Shown one piece after another: positions 44,538-54,122 of a stretch of DNA of 64,000 nucleotides. A program made the translations under genes and the position numbers. Below the pieces are notes generated by a model that made no database searches, was not told the origin of the DNA, and worked only from the letters and a program-made list of their open reading frames with translations. The DNA comes from Nonomuraea cypriaca (GTDB taxonomy: Bacteria; Actinomycetota; Actinomycetes; Streptosporangiales; Streptosporangiaceae): assembly GCF_015645445.1 (NCBI RefSeq), contig NZ_JADOGI010000005.1:1-64000 (forward strand), given 5' to 3'. Within the stretch, counting starts at the first letter, position 1, and the number at the start of each line of letters is the position of its first letter.

Positions 44538-44966
44538 TCAGATCACGCATACGTCCTCGTGCAGGTTCTGGAGCTCGGCGGCGCTCTCTACCATGCGCCG
44601 GTAGTCGGGGCACTGGGTGAAGTCGTCCGCGGTGCACTCCATGAGGTGCTCGATCAGCCTCTTGGAGGCCGATATCTCCGCAAGCCGCCGTTCCAGTTCC
44701 GTGTGCTGCTGCCGCAGGAGTGCCCGGCGCTCGGACTGGCCGGCGGCGTCGAGCACCTCGCGGATCTGCTCCAGGCTCATCCCTCCTGCCTTGGCGCGGA
44801 TGATGGTCATGACCCGGATGACGTGGTCGCGGGTGTAGCGACGGCGGCCGTTGACCCTGGCGGCCGGGGTCAGCAGACCCATCGACTCCCAGTGGCGCAG
44901 CACGTGCGGCGCGAGATCGAACCGCTCGGCGAGTTCCCCGATACGCATCGAGTCGCTTGACTTCAT
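44538..44966 (-). CDS. MerR family transcriptional regulator with C-terminal cysteines
   Basis: About 142 residues. RIGELAERFDLAPHVLRHWE and GLLTPAARVNGRRRYTRDHV form the HTH; MTIIRAKAGGMSLEQIREVL is the effector-linked region. Three cysteines near the end (MECTADDFTQCP and the terminal DVCVI) could bind metal or sense redox (inference). Starts at 44966 (MKSSDSMRIG) or 44948 (MRIGELA). It is divergent from the CHRD gene, and its 3' end converges with the other MerR. Confidence 0.88.
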   Translation of the reverse strand: MKSSDSMRIGELAERFDLAPHVLRHWESMGLLTPAARVNGRRRYTRDHVIRVMTIIRAKAGGMSLEQIREVLDAAGQSERRALLRQQHTELERRLAEISASKRLIEHLMECTADDFTQCPDYRRMVESAAELQNLHEDVCVI

Positions 44967-45126
44967 GTTGACATTAACTTGCAGACTTGCCCCCATGTCA
45001 AGCATCGACAGTGGTCAGTGCGCATTTGTACGTGTTGGTGCAGGAGGGTTCCCGACAGTCTCTTCGGTGTCAGCTTCCGGCCGTGACCCGACGGCCCCTC
45101 CGCCAGCACACCCCAAGAGGTTCACC

Positions 45127-46050
45127 ATGAACAAGCGCGTCCTCGCCCTTCCCGGTACCGTCCTCGCCGCCGGCCTGCTCGCCGGCGCCCTCGCGCCCGG
45201 TGCCGCCCAGGCGGACGCCTCGCCGTACTCCGCCCCCGTCTACTTCGCGGCCAAGCTCGTCGGCAAGAACGAGGTGCCCGTCAAGGGCGGCCCCAAGGTG
45301 GGCGACAAGGACGGCAGCGCCTTCGCGGTCTTCGTCATCGACCGCGACGAGGTGTCGTACGCGATCCGCTGGGACCGCACGGCCACGCCGTCGATGTTCC
45401 ACATCCACCAGGGCAAGAAGGGCAGGAACGGGGACGTCAAGATCGGCTTCTTCATGGACGGCCTGCCGAAGGGCACCAGCGCCGTGTCCGGCACCGTGCA
45501 GGTCACCGACAAGGACCTGCTGGCCGGCATCAAGAACAAGCCGGCCAACTGGTACGCCAACCTGCACACCGGCGAGTTCCCCGGCGGCGCGGTGCGGGCG
45601 CAGCTGTACCGGATCCGGCCGGTGAACCTGGCCTCGGTGCTCGCGATCGGCAACGGCAGCCGGTTCCATGTGAAGGCCGACGGCAAGCAGGAGGTTCCGG
45701 CTCCGGGCCAGAAGGTCGGTGACAAGAACGGCTTCGCCGAGTGGCTGTTCGACGTCAAGGGCGGCAAGATCGAGTATGCGACGCTGTTCCACGGCATCGC
45801 CGCGCCGACCCTGGCCCACATCCACAGCGGCGCCAAGGGCAAGAACGGCCCGGTGGCCGTGGACCTGTTCGCCGACGCCAACGGCCTGCCCAAGGGCGTC
45901 AACGGCCTGGCCGGCACCGCGCCGATCAAGAAGGACACCGCCAAGGGCATCTCGAAGAACCCGAAGAACTGGTACGCCAACCTGCACACCGGCCAGTTCC
46001 CCGGCGGCGCGGTCCGCGGCCAGCTCTACTCCGCCGGCGGCGCCTGGTAG
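45127..46050 (+). CDS. Secreted protein with two CHRD domains
   Basis: 307 residues. Sec signal peptide (LALPGTVLAAGLLAGALAPG AAQADA). Two CHRD-type repeats follow, about residues 38-160 and 172-303. Both have the same landmarks: KNEVP / KQEVP, HIHQGKKGRNG / HIHSGAKGKNG, and NWYANLHTGEFPGGAVRAQL / NWYANLHTGQFPGGAVRGQL. CHRD domains occur in chordin and many bacterial extracellular proteins; function unknown. The repeats look like an internal duplication. Confidence 0.92.
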   Translation: MNKRVLALPGTVLAAGLLAGALAPGAAQADASPYSAPVYFAAKLVGKNEVPVKGGPKVGDKDGSAFAVFVIDRDEVSYAIRWDRTATPSMFHIHQGKKGRNGDVKIGFFMDGLPKGTSAVSGTVQVTDKDLLAGIKNKPANWYANLHTGEFPGGAVRAQLYRIRPVNLASVLAIGNGSRFHVKADGKQEVPAPGQKVGDKNGFAEWLFDVKGGKIEYATLFHGIAAPTLAHIHSGAKGKNGPVAVDLFADANGLPKGVNGLAGTAPIKKDTAKGISKNPKNWYANLHTGQFPGGAVRGQLYSAGGAW

Positions 46051-46053
46051 CCC

Positions 46054-46082
46054 GACAGCACGAAAACGGCCCTTCGGCTGTC
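46054..46082. terminator. Bidirectional stem-loop between CHRD and TetR genes
   Basis: GACAGC, a bulged A, then CGAA pairs with TTCG and GCTGTC around the loop AACGGCCC. It lies between convergent genes and just reaches the TetR stop. Confidence 0.6.
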
Positions 46083-46725
46083 ACGGCACAGGACGCCGGT
46101 GGTCGCGCATCGCCAGGTCCACGGAACGCCGGGCCGCCTCGGGGTCGTCGCCGTAACCGATGAACAGGCGCTGCGACATGTCCGCGAAGTGGAGCGGGAC
46201 GTGCTCGGCGGGCAGCAGCCCGGCGATGGCGAGGCTCACCATGCCGTGTCTCATGGTCCACAATTGGACGGCCCACCCCAGCGACGTCATCGGCTCGCCC
46301 TGATGGAACCGCCCGGCCTCGACACATCGGCGGACCGTGTCGACCAGCCGCTGGAAGGTGTCGTCCCCGACGCCTGGCCCCTCCTGGCGTTCGAGGAACA
46401 TCGCCCGGTAGAGATGCGGGTTGGCCAGCCCGTTGGCGAGGTAGGCGGCGCCGCCGGCGGCGAGGTTGGCCACCGGGTCCGCCAGGTCGGGAGTGGCGTC
46501 GAGGCGCGCGACGAGCCGGGCGAAGCCCTCTCTGCGTACCGCGTGCCACACCTCGTCCATGCCGCCGAAGTAGGTGTAGACGGCCATCGTGGACGTGCCT
46601 GCCTCATTGGCGAGGCGCCGGGTGGTCAGGGCCTTCGGGCCTTCTTCGGCGAGGACACGCGCGGCGGCCTCGATGAGTCCGGTGCGGACGGCAGGGTCGG
46701 GAGGCTTGGGGCTCATGGTTGACAT
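46081..46725 (-). CDS. TetR family transcriptional regulator
   Basis: 214 residues. HTH: VRTGLIEAAARVLAEEGPKA, RRLANEAGTSTMAVYTYFGG. C-terminal effector domain of TetR type (WAVQLWTMRHGMVSLAI). It is divergent from the carotenoid oxygenase gene; a 26-bp near-perfect inverted repeat sits between them close to its own start, so it is probably autoregulated and controls the oxygenase operon. Confidence 0.92.
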   Translation of the reverse strand: MSTMSPKPPDPAVRTGLIEAAARVLAEEGPKALTTRRLANEAGTSTMAVYTYFGGMDEVWHAVRREGFARLVARLDATPDLADPVANLAAGGAAYLANGLANPHLYRAMFLERQEGPGVGDDTFQRLVDTVRRCVEAGRFHQGEPMTSLGWAVQLWTMRHGMVSLAIAGLLPAEHVPLHFADMSQRLFIGYGDDPEAARRSVDLAMRDHRRPVP

Positions 46726-46731
46726 TATGCC

Positions 46732-46757
46732 ATAACGTTGTTACACAACAATGTTAT
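46732..46757. promoter_or_regulatory. TetR operator upstream of carotenoid oxygenase operon
   Basis: ATAACGTTGTT-ACAC-AACAATGTTAT, 11-bp arms with one mismatch, 6 bp from the TetR start and 55 bp from the oxygenase start. Typical TetR/AcrR operator size. Confidence 0.75.
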
Positions 46758-46812
46758 ACAACCTGAATCGGCCGGCGTGCTCTCAGCGGGCCGACCACCT
46801 GAGAGGACGAGC

Positions 46813-48174
46813 ATGCCTCCGAAGAACGCCTCCGCCCCGGTCACCGAGGAGGTGACCGCGTACGACCTCCCGGTCAGCGGCACCCTTCCCGCCGGGCTGA
46901 ACGGACGCTACCTACGCAACGGGCCGAACGCGCTGGGACTCGACGATCCCGGCGCGAGCTCCCTCTTCCTCGGCACCGGAATGGTGCACGGAGTCCGCCT
47001 GCGGGACGGGCGAGCCGAGTGGTACCGCAACCGCTGGGTGCGCTCGGCCATGGTGTCCCAGGCACTCGGTGAGCAGCCGCGGCCAGGGCCGGTCTTCGAG
47101 GGGATGGACTTCGCGTCCAACACCCATGTGATCGGCCACGCCGGCCGGACGTTGGCGCTGGTGGAGTCGGGGCCCCGGCCGTACGAGCTCACCGACGATC
47201 TGGAGACGGTCGGCCCATTCGACTTCGGCGGCACGCTGCCGACGGGCTACGCGGCGCACACCAAGCTCGACCCGCGCACGGGAGAACTGCACGCGATCAC
47301 GTACCGCTGGGGGCGGCCTGACGTGGTCGAGCACGTCGTCGTCGGTGCGGACGGCCAGGTGTCCTCGGTGCGAGAGGTGCCGGTGACCGGCGGGCCGATG
47401 ATGCACGACTTCGCGCTCACCGAGAAGTACGTGATCCTCTACGACCTGCCGGTCATCGCGATCACGGACGCCGCCGCGGGCGGGGCGACGGTCCCGTACG
47501 CGTGGGACGAGGCACACGGGGCGCGCCTCGGGCTGCTGCCGCGCGACGGCTCCGGGGTTCGCTGGCTGGACATCGAGCCCTGCTGGATCTACCACACCCT
47601 CAACGCGTACGACGACGGCGACCGCGTCGTGATCGACGTGGTCCGTTATCCCCAGGCGTTCGACATGGCCAGGTTCGAGGGGACCGACACCCCCACGCTC
47701 GACCGGTTCACCGTGGACGTCACCGGCGGCAAGGTCGCCGAACAGCGGCTGCACGACCGTGCCCAGGAGTTCCCGCGGGTGGACGAGCGCGTGGTGAGCG
47801 CGCCGCACCGCTACGGTTACACCGCCGTGAGCGGGACCGTGCCTCCCGACGTCGAGGACCCTCAGGACCTGGACGACGACGCCTTCGGCAACGTGCTGCT
47901 CAAGCACGATCTCGTGCGTGGCGCCGTGGAGACGCACAAATTCGGCCGTGACGCCGCGGTCGGCGAGGCGGTGTTCGTGCCGTCGGCGGCCGGCGCGGCG
48001 GAGGACGACGGGTATGTGATGGCCTTCGTGCACGACCCGGACCGGGGCGCGAGCGACCTGGTGATCCTGGCCGCCCAGGACTTCACCGGCACCCCGATCG
48101 CCACCGTCCACCTGCCGGTACGGGTGCCGCTGGGCTTCCACGGCAGCTGGATCCCCAGTACGGACCTGTCATGA
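46813..48174 (+). CDS. Carotenoid cleavage oxygenase family protein
   Basis: 453 residues. The four iron-ligand His contexts are present: AAHTKLD, MMHDFAL, IYHTLNA, and GFHGSW at the C-terminus. GRYLRNGPNAL and the seven-bladed propeller spacing fit the RPE65/CCO family, which oxidatively cleaves carotenoids, apocarotenoids or stilbenes. ATG 46813 has GAGAGGA upstream. Stop/start overlap (ATGA) couples it to the DUF3159 membrane gene. Carotenoid biosynthesis genes are not in the window. Confidence 0.93.
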   Translation: MPPKNASAPVTEEVTAYDLPVSGTLPAGLNGRYLRNGPNALGLDDPGASSLFLGTGMVHGVRLRDGRAEWYRNRWVRSAMVSQALGEQPRPGPVFEGMDFASNTHVIGHAGRTLALVESGPRPYELTDDLETVGPFDFGGTLPTGYAAHTKLDPRTGELHAITYRWGRPDVVEHVVVGADGQVSSVREVPVTGGPMMHDFALTEKYVILYDLPVIAITDAAAGGATVPYAWDEAHGARLGLLPRDGSGVRWLDIEPCWIYHTLNAYDDGDRVVIDVVRYPQAFDMARFEGTDTPTLDRFTVDVTGGKVAEQRLHDRAQEFPRVDERVVSAPHRYGYTAVSGTVPPDVEDPQDLDDDAFGNVLLKHDLVRGAVETHKFGRDAAVGEAVFVPSAAGAAEDDGYVMAFVHDPDRGASDLVILAAQDFTGTPIATVHLPVRVPLGFHGSWIPSTDLS

Positions 48175-48830
48175 TCGGCTCCCCTCCCACCGACTCCCCC
48201 GCCGGGCAGGGAAAACGGCGGATGCCCACGGCGTGGGAGCAGACGGGTGGTCTGGCCGGGCTGTTCTACTCCTCCTTCCCGGTCATGGTGTTCGTCGGCG
48301 GCAACGCGATGTTCGGACTGCAGGCAGGCATCTGGAGCGCGGTGGGCACCGCGATCGCGTTCATCCTGCTGCGGGTGGTCCGTAAGGAGCCGCTGGGGCC
48401 TGCCTTGTCCGGCTTCATCGGCATCGCCATCTCCTCGTTCATCGCCTACCGCTCAGGTTCGGCGAGCGGATTCTTCCTGTTCGGCATCTGGTTCAGCCTG
48501 GCCTGCTTCGCCGTACTGGTGTTCTCGATCCTGATTCGCAGGCCGCTCGCAGGAGTGGCCTGGAGCGTGCTGAACCGTGTGCCGTTGGAGTGGACGAAGG
48601 ACAGGCCGTCCCGCTTCGGCTACGACGTGGCCACGGCCGTGCTCGCCGCGGTGTTCGCCGCGAGGTACGTGGTGCAGCGCTGGCTGTACGAGGAGGACTA
48701 CACCGGCTGGCTGGCGGTCGCGAAGATCACCATGGGCTATCCGCTGCTGGCACTCGCCCTGCTCACCACGGTATGGGCGGTACGCCGTTCCGACCGCCGC
48801 CTCAAGCGGCTGAAGGAGACGGCCGAATAG
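48171..48830 (+). CDS. DUF3159 domain membrane protein
   Basis: 219 residues with six hydrophobic helices. GGLAGLFYSSFPVMVFVGGN, GIWSAVGTAIAFILLRVVRK and GFIGIAISSFIAYRSG are the DUF3159 pattern. Function unknown. It is translationally coupled to the carotenoid oxygenase, so it may handle the substrate or product in the membrane (inference). Positively charged C-terminus. Confidence 0.88.
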   Translation: MIGSPPTDSPAGQGKRRMPTAWEQTGGLAGLFYSSFPVMVFVGGNAMFGLQAGIWSAVGTAIAFILLRVVRKEPLGPALSGFIGIAISSFIAYRSGSASGFFLFGIWFSLACFAVLVFSILIRRPLAGVAWSVLNRVPLEWTKDRPSRFGYDVATAVLAAVFAARYVVQRWLYEEDYTGWLAVAKITMGYPLLALALLTTVWAVRRSDRRLKRLKETAE

Positions 48831-48835
48831 GTCCG

Positions 48836-48940
48836 CGCTTCATGCCATGCCCGCTTCATGCCATGCCCGCTTCATGCCATGCCCGCTTCATGCCATGCCC
48901 GCTTCATGCCATGCCCGCTTCATGCCATGCCCGCTTCATG
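48836..48940. repeat. 16-bp tandem repeat, 6.6 copies
   Basis: Unit CGCTTCATGCCATGCC, six exact copies (48836-48931) plus a partial ninth-base copy to 48940. It starts 5 bp after the DUF3159 stop. The last partial copy contains the stop codon of the convergent enolase-superfamily gene (TCA at 48936-48938). Perfect copies suggest recent expansion by slippage. No spacers, so not a CRISPR. Confidence 0.95.
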
Positions 48941-50033
48941 ACACCCGATGAGGCTCGGCAGCCTGCTCGCGGAACAGCAGGCCATGTCCTGGAGCATCGG
49001 ACCGTGCTTCGGCCAGCCCGCCCGTGGGATCGGCGGCGCCGTCGAACATCCCGGCCTCGATGCGCTGGTGATCGTGGAACCACTCGATGTGCCGCAGGTT
49101 GACGGTGGCGGCGGCGGCCGGCAGGTGAAGGTTGGGGGCGCAGTGCGCCGACACCGGGAGGTTGTGGCCGGCGGCCACGGCGGAGGCGGCGAACCATCCT
49201 GTGTATCCGCCGCAGCGGGTCGCGTCGATCTGCAGGCAGTCGACGGACCGGGCCTGGCACATGCGGGTGAAGTACGACAGGTCGCAACCGTACTCTCCGG
49301 CCGCCACGTCAGCCTCGACGCTTTCCCGTACCAGACGCAGCCCGTGCAGATCGTCCGAGGAGACCGGCTCCTCGAACCAGGTCACCCCGTGCTCGCGCAT
49401 GCACTGCGCCTGGCGGATCGCCTGCTTGGCGGTGTTGCCGCCGTTGGCGTCGACGTACAGCTCGACCTGGTCACCGATCACGCGGCGGGCCAGCGCGACC
49501 CGGCGCAGGTCACGTTCGGGCGCGCTTCCCGAGGACTCACCGATCTTGATCTTGACCCGGGGAATCCGCTGTTCGTGCACCCAGTGCTCGAGTTGGGCAG
49601 TGGTAGCGGAGTCGTCGTAGGTGGTGAAACCGCCCGAGCCGTACACCGGCACCCGCCTGCGGGCCCGGCCGAACAGGTGGGTCAGCGGCACGCCGAGCAG
49701 GCGCGCCTTGAGGTCCCACAGCGCCACGTCGAGAGCCGAGATGGCGTAACCGGCCACACCAGGGCGTCCGGCATTGCGCACCCTACGATTCAGCGCGGCG
49801 AACAGGGCTGGAATGTCCATCGCGTCGGCTCCGGCGAGCGTGCCGGCGAGATCCTCGTCGATGAAGGATGCCGCCGCGGCGGGCGCGTACGTCCAGCCGG
49901 TGCCCGTCGTTCCGGCCGCCGTGACGGTGGCCACCACCATCGTGGTCGCATTCCAGGCGAGCGTGCCGTCACCTTCTGGCTGGTCGGTCGGAAAGCGGTA
50001 GGCCACAGCCGCAGCGTGATCGATTGTGCTCAT
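48936..50033 (-). CDS. Enolase superfamily (mandelate racemase/muconate lactonizing-like) enzyme
   Basis: 365 residues. Capping N-terminal domain, then the barrel: RVKIKIGESSG (KxK base), LYVDANGGNT (metal Asp), WFEEPVS (metal Glu), and SAHCAPNLHL (general base His region). It abstracts an alpha proton from a carboxylate substrate (sugar-acid dehydratase, racemase or epimerase; not resolvable). Its stop codon lies within the tandem repeat. Confidence 0.9.
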   Translation of the reverse strand: MSTIDHAAAVAYRFPTDQPEGDGTLAWNATTMVVATVTAAGTTGTGWTYAPAAAASFIDEDLAGTLAGADAMDIPALFAALNRRVRNAGRPGVAGYAISALDVALWDLKARLLGVPLTHLFGRARRRVPVYGSGGFTTYDDSATTAQLEHWVHEQRIPRVKIKIGESSGSAPERDLRRVALARRVIGDQVELYVDANGGNTAKQAIRQAQCMREHGVTWFEEPVSSDDLHGLRLVRESVEADVAAGEYGCDLSYFTRMCQARSVDCLQIDATRCGGYTGWFAASAVAAGHNLPVSAHCAPNLHLPAAAATVNLRHIEWFHDHQRIEAGMFDGAADPTGGLAEARSDAPGHGLLFREQAAEPHRVS

Positions 50034-50109
50034 GGCGCCCCACCCTCACGAATGGACCTTTCGCTACCCATGCCCTCGTGGACGAGAGCCATGTGAAAAG
50101 GCCACGCGC

Positions 50110-50405
50110 TCAGTCGAGTGTGGCTATCGCGGCCCGTAGTTCGTCGAGCGTCCGGCGGGCGAGGTCAGCGAGCGTCCGCTGTTCGGCCGGATCGGACCAG
50201 AGGTCGAAGGCGTCGTCGAAGGCGCGGACGCCGAGTTCGGCGGCGGGGCGTGCGGTCGGATCCGGCACGCCGCGCTCGCGGAGTGCGTCGGTCATGGCTC
50301 CTGCGAGGCAGGTGTGCTTGAACGCGGCGCGCTCCTGCAGTTCGCTGTTGCCGGCGATGACGGTGAGGAGCCGGCCGCGTGGTAGGAGCCCGGTTAAGCT
50401 GTAGT
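50110..50405 (-). pseudogene. TetR regulator C-terminal remnant
   Basis: The frame reads LLTVIAGNSELQERAAFKHT, AMTDALRERGVPDPTARPAA and LADLARRTLDELRAAIATLD, the ligand-binding half of an acyl-CoA-type TetR regulator. The helix-turn-helix is absent, and the DNA upstream is the promoter region of the rightward TetR gene. Confidence 0.75.
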
Positions 50406-50427
50406 CCAATATCCGATCTGGCCATAG

Positions 50428-51045
50428 GTGGATGTCGTGGCTGTTGCCTTTACCGACGAGGAGCGGGCGCGCATCACCGCCGGCTTGCTCGATGCCGCCG
50501 AGCGGCTGTATGCCTCCCAAGGGCTGAAGAAGACCTCGCTGGAGGAACTGGTGGCGCCGGCCGGAATCTCAAAAGCGAGCTTCTACGCCTTCTTCGACTC
50601 CAAAGAGACGCTCTACAAGGAGGTCATGATCCGCAGGGCCCCTCTCATCGCGCGGCAACACGGCACGGTGTTCCGGCGCCCGCCGAGCGTGGAGTCCCTC
50701 GCGGAGGTGATGCGGCGGGTGACGACCGTGCTGACCACCGACCCGTTCTACCGGCGGCTGTTCACCCACCCCGACGAACTCCAGGCGGTGGCCCGGCGGA
50801 TCGGCGCGGAGGAGATCGCCCACGTCACGCCGTACGTCATCACACCGCTGCTGGAGTACATCGCCAAAGGGCAGGCCGACGGCGTGATCACCAGCGAGGT
50901 CGAGCCCGAAGTCGTGATGGGCGTGATGCGCACCATCGGGCTGATCGTCATGAACCGGCACCTGTACGGCGACACCTACGACGACGTACTCGACGCGACG
51001 ATCAACGCCCTCGCCCGCGGCCTGACCACATCGAACGAGGACTGA
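50428..51045 (+). CDS. TetR/AcrR family transcriptional regulator
   Basis: 205 residues. HTH: ARITAGLLDAAERLYASQGL, LEELVAPAGISKASFYAFFD, SKETLYKEVM. The effector domain is complete (YDDVLDATINALARGL end). GTG 50428 or the GTG three codons later may be the start. The target is unknown; the nearest divergent frame is a TetR remnant, so its original partner may be lost. Confidence 0.88.
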   Translation: MDVVAVAFTDEERARITAGLLDAAERLYASQGLKKTSLEELVAPAGISKASFYAFFDSKETLYKEVMIRRAPLIARQHGTVFRRPPSVESLAEVMRRVTTVLTTDPFYRRLFTHPDELQAVARRIGAEEIAHVTPYVITPLLEYIAKGQADGVITSEVEPEVVMGVMRTIGLIVMNRHLYGDTYDDVLDATINALARGLTTSNED

Positions 51046-51540
51046 TTCCGGGCCCCGATCCGCAGATGCCGTCCGCCCGACCGGATGAGGTTGGACGCCC
51101 CATGCGGCCACGCACGGGAATCGACCCCCGCCCGGACAGTCCGGATGTCGAGGCCACACTCCTTGGCTACGCGAGGAGGCATGGTTGACGCTGACTGCAG
51201 AGAAGACCTTCAGCACCGCCCCAACCCCGTCGAGCGTGTAATACGGGCGGGCGGCGTCGGCCTCTTCCCGTTGTAAGCGCAACCGCTCCACCGCCTCGAC
51301 AACCAGCCCCAAGATAGCGAAGATCGTAGAACGTCAGAGCCACGAAGACGACGTTAGCCATCCCGCTCTCTGCTTCCGCTTGACGTGCCAGGGGGCCGGA
51401 CAACGGTGCTCCGTGTGTGTCAACCGCGTGTGCCTCCTCGCCGATTCACACAACCCGTCGGCGCTACTCTGCTCACGACTCCTGGCAGGATCGTGAGCAG
51501 ATTCCGGTCTCCTTCGGCGTCGCGCTACGGGTCGGCGAGG
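51046..51540. other. Non-coding stretch with decayed frames
   Basis: Minus-strand frames read NVVFVALTFYDLRYLG and, shifted, LVVEAVERLRLQREEADAAR followed by PYYTLDGVG. Coding-like pieces of one disrupted gene, but the family is not recognised. Confidence 0.4.
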
Positions 51541-53151
51541 TCAGGCGTGCAGGTCTCGGTGCCGGAAGGCCCGGACGGCGATGGCCATCAGCGCGAGCGC
51601 GACCACTGTCAGGGCGGTGAGGGTGAGCGGCCCGATGGCGGCCTCGGGATAGTCGGGGCTCAGCTCGACCAGGGAGAGGTCGAGCAGCCAGCCGGGCAGG
51701 CCCAGCGCCCGCCCGAAGAGCGAGGCGAAGAAGGCGTACGCCACCACTGCCCAGACCAGCCTCGACGCCCGGGGCGCCAGGCCGTACAGCAGGAAGGCGA
51801 TGCCTGTCAGCAACGTGATCGCCGGCAGGTGGACGAGTGCACCTGCGACGAGCCGCGGCACGTGCGACACCTGCCCGGTGGCGGCCCCGTAGGCGAGACC
51901 GGCTCCCAGGCCAGCCAGCAGCAGCACCACAGCGCTGCCGGTCACTGCGGTCGCGAGCTGGGCGCCCGCCCACCGCCGGCGGGAGATCGCCGCGGCGAGC
52001 ACGGCGTCCGCGCGGCCCGAACCTTCCTCGGCGCGCGCCCGTGACACGCTCACGATCGCGTACACGCAGGTAAGCAGGGCCATCAGCCGCAGGTAATAGA
52101 CGAACACGTGGTCGGCGAACCGCTCGGCGCCGCCGCCGCCGAACAGCTGCCGGTAGACGTCGGTCTGGACCGTCTGAGCGGCGTCCAGCGCGCTCACCAG
52201 ACCGCCGCCGAACAGGCCGAGGATGAGTAGCCCGGCTCCCCAGGCGGCCAGCGTGCCGCCCTGCAGCCGCACGGCCAGGGCGAACGGGCCGCGCAGCCGG
52301 CCGGAGGCCGCGGCACGCCCGCGCCTGGGCCGCACCGACCCCGCACCGAGGTCCCGCCTGGCGCCCAGGAGGAAAGCGGCGGCGACGCCGACCGCGATGA
52401 GCGCCAGCAGGAGCAGCAGCGGCCACCACCGCTCACCCGCGAACGGCCGCATCGCCTGCGCCCACCCGATCGGGGAGACCCATGACAGTGCGCCGCCCGA
52501 GACGTCGCCGATGCCCCGCAGAGCGAAGGACAACCCGAGCACACCGGCGAGCGTGATGCCGGAGGCCGCCCTGCCATACTGGGTGAGCTGGCCGACCACC
52601 CCCGCCACCACGGCGAAGACCAGGCCGACCGCGGCGACGCTTGCCCCGAAGGCCATCGATCCCGCCTCCGGCAGTCCCATCCCGGCCAGTCCGACGGCCA
52701 GCACCAGTCCAAGCGTCACGTTCGCGGCGGCCACAGCCGCCAGGGCGGCGGTCAGCGGGGCGTGCCGGCCGACCACGGCCGCGCGCACGAGCTCCAGGCG
52801 CCCGTTCTCCTCCTCCGCCCGGGTGTGCCGTACGGTGAGCAGCACGCTCATCAAGGCGGCCAGGATGAAGACCGACGAGCTGTCGTTGGCCACCAACGGG
52901 CCCAGGTTGCCGACCGTCGCGTCCGCCAGCCCGTGTCCGGGGCCGGTCGCCGCGAGCACCGCCGGGTTGCCCAGCACCGCCGCCACCCGGTCGGCCAGCG
53001 CCTCTTCAGTGGTGAACAGGTCGCGGTAGCTGCTGGCGTTGCCCAGCACGACCCCGCAGGCCACAGCGATCCACAGCGGGACGCGCACGCGGTTCTGGCG
53101 CAGGATGGACCAGGTCAGCGTGCCGAGCCCGGCCAGGGCGGTCGCGCTCAT
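51541..53151 (-). CDS. ABC exporter permease (two fused halves)
   Basis: 536 residues, about twelve membrane helices in two similar halves, each with an [20 protein letters not shown] / [24 protein letters not shown] segment. This is the actinobacterial exporter permease type found with GbsR regulators, often in drug or polyketide export. ATG 53151 overlaps the ATPase stop (ATGA). Substrate unknown. Confidence 0.9.
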   Translation of the reverse strand: MSATALAGLGTLTWSILRQNRVRVPLWIAVACGVVLGNASSYRDLFTTEEALADRVAAVLGNPAVLAATGPGHGLADATVGNLGPLVANDSSSVFILAALMSVLLTVRHTRAEEENGRLELVRAAVVGRHAPLTAALAAVAAANVTLGLVLAVGLAGMGLPEAGSMAFGASVAAVGLVFAVVAGVVGQLTQYGRAASGITLAGVLGLSFALRGIGDVSGGALSWVSPIGWAQAMRPFAGERWWPLLLLLALIAVGVAAAFLLGARRDLGAGSVRPRRGRAAASGRLRGPFALAVRLQGGTLAAWGAGLLILGLFGGGLVSALDAAQTVQTDVYRQLFGGGGAERFADHVFVYYLRLMALLTCVYAIVSVSRARAEEGSGRADAVLAAAISRRRWAGAQLATAVTGSAVVLLLAGLGAGLAYGAATGQVSHVPRLVAGALVHLPAITLLTGIAFLLYGLAPRASRLVWAVVAYAFFASLFGRALGLPGWLLDLSLVELSPDYPEAAIGPLTLTALTVVALALMAIAVRAFRHRDLHA

Positions 53152-54122
53152 CGTCCGGCTCCGGCGCTGGAGGGCTCCTGGTCGTAGTGGCGCAGGAACA
53201 GCTGCTCCAGAGTGGGCGGCCGGCTGACGAGGCCGCGCAGGCCGAAGCCGGTGACGTGCCGCATCACGGTGTCCAGATGCTCCGCGTCGACGTCGAAAGT
53301 CGCGTGCGCGCCCTCGACGTGGGCGTCGTGGACGCCCGGTAGCGCCCCGAGCCCGGTGAGCGGCTGAGCGGTCTCGGCCTCGATCGTGGTCCGGGTGAGG
53401 TGCCGCAGGTCGGCGAGCGTGCCGCTCTCCACCGTACGGCCGCGCCGGACAATGGTGACCCGGTCGCACAACGCCTCCACCTGGCCCAGGATGTGGCTGG
53501 ACAGTAAGACGGTGCGCCCCTCCTCCTTCGCCTCGCATACGCAGTCCTGGAACACCGCCTCCATCAGCGGATCCAGCCCCGAGGTCGGCTCGTCCATGAT
53601 GAGCAGCTCGGCGTCCGAGGCCAGCGCGGAGACCAGGGCGACCTTCTGGCGATTGCCCTTGGAATAGGTGCGGGCCTTCTTGGTGGGGTCGAGGTCGAAG
53701 CGGTCGATCAGGCTCTCGCGACGGCGCGCGTCGAGTCCGCCGCGCAGCCGGCCGAGCAGGTCGATCGCCTCCCCGCCGGTGAGCGTGGGCCACAGGGTGA
53801 CATCGCCCGGCACGTACGCGATCCGCCGGTGCAGCTCCACGGCATCCCGCCACGGGTTGCCCCCCAGTAGCTCCGCGCTGCCCGCGTCGGCGCGGAGCAG
53901 GCCGAACAGGATGCGGATGGTGGTCGTCTTGCCGGCGCCGTTGGGGCCGAGGAAGCCGTGCACCTCACCGGCGCGCACCGTGAGGTCGAGGCCGTCCAGG
54001 GCACGGGTGGCGCCGTAGTTCTTGACCAGGCCGGACAGTACGACCGGATCAGTCGTCTGCCTGGGGGCGCTGGGCGCGCCGGTCCTGGCGGTACTTCTCC
54101 CACTCTGTGATGAGTTGTGCAC
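53148..54122 (-). CDS. ABC exporter ATP-binding protein
   Basis: 324 residues. Walker [16 protein letters not shown], signature-like [15 protein letters not shown] (YSKGN in place of LSGGQ, common in this drug-exporter group), Walker [13 protein letters not shown], and SSHILGQ (H-loop). The GTG at 54122 overlaps the regulator's 3' end by 74 nt; no better start lies inside the frame except a CTG. Forms an operon regulator-ATPase-permease. Confidence 0.92.
   Translation of the reverse strand: MHNSSQSGRSTARTGAPSAPRQTTDPVVLSGLVKNYGATRALDGLDLTVRAGEVHGFLGPNGAGKTTTIRILFGLLRADAGSAELLGGNPWRDAVELHRRIAYVPGDVTLWPTLTGGEAIDLLGRLRGGLDARRRESLIDRFDLDPTKKARTYSKGNRQKVALVSALASDAELLIMDEPTSGLDPLMEAVFQDCVCEAKEEGRTVLLSSHILGQVEALCDRVTIVRRGRTVESGTLADLRHLTRTTIEAETAQPLTGLGALPGVHDAHVEGAHATFDVDAEHLDTVMRHVTGFGLRGLVSRPPTLEQLFLRHYDQEPSSAGAGR

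Noticed and set aside
48836..48940. Possible CRISPR array
   Set aside because: The 16-bp units abut directly with no spacers and no cas genes are present; it is a simple tandem repeat.
51541..53853. 770-residue permease reading
   Set aside because: The first 234 residues are antisense-like overlap with the ATPase gene in another frame; the true start is the ATG at 53151 in an ATGA overlap.
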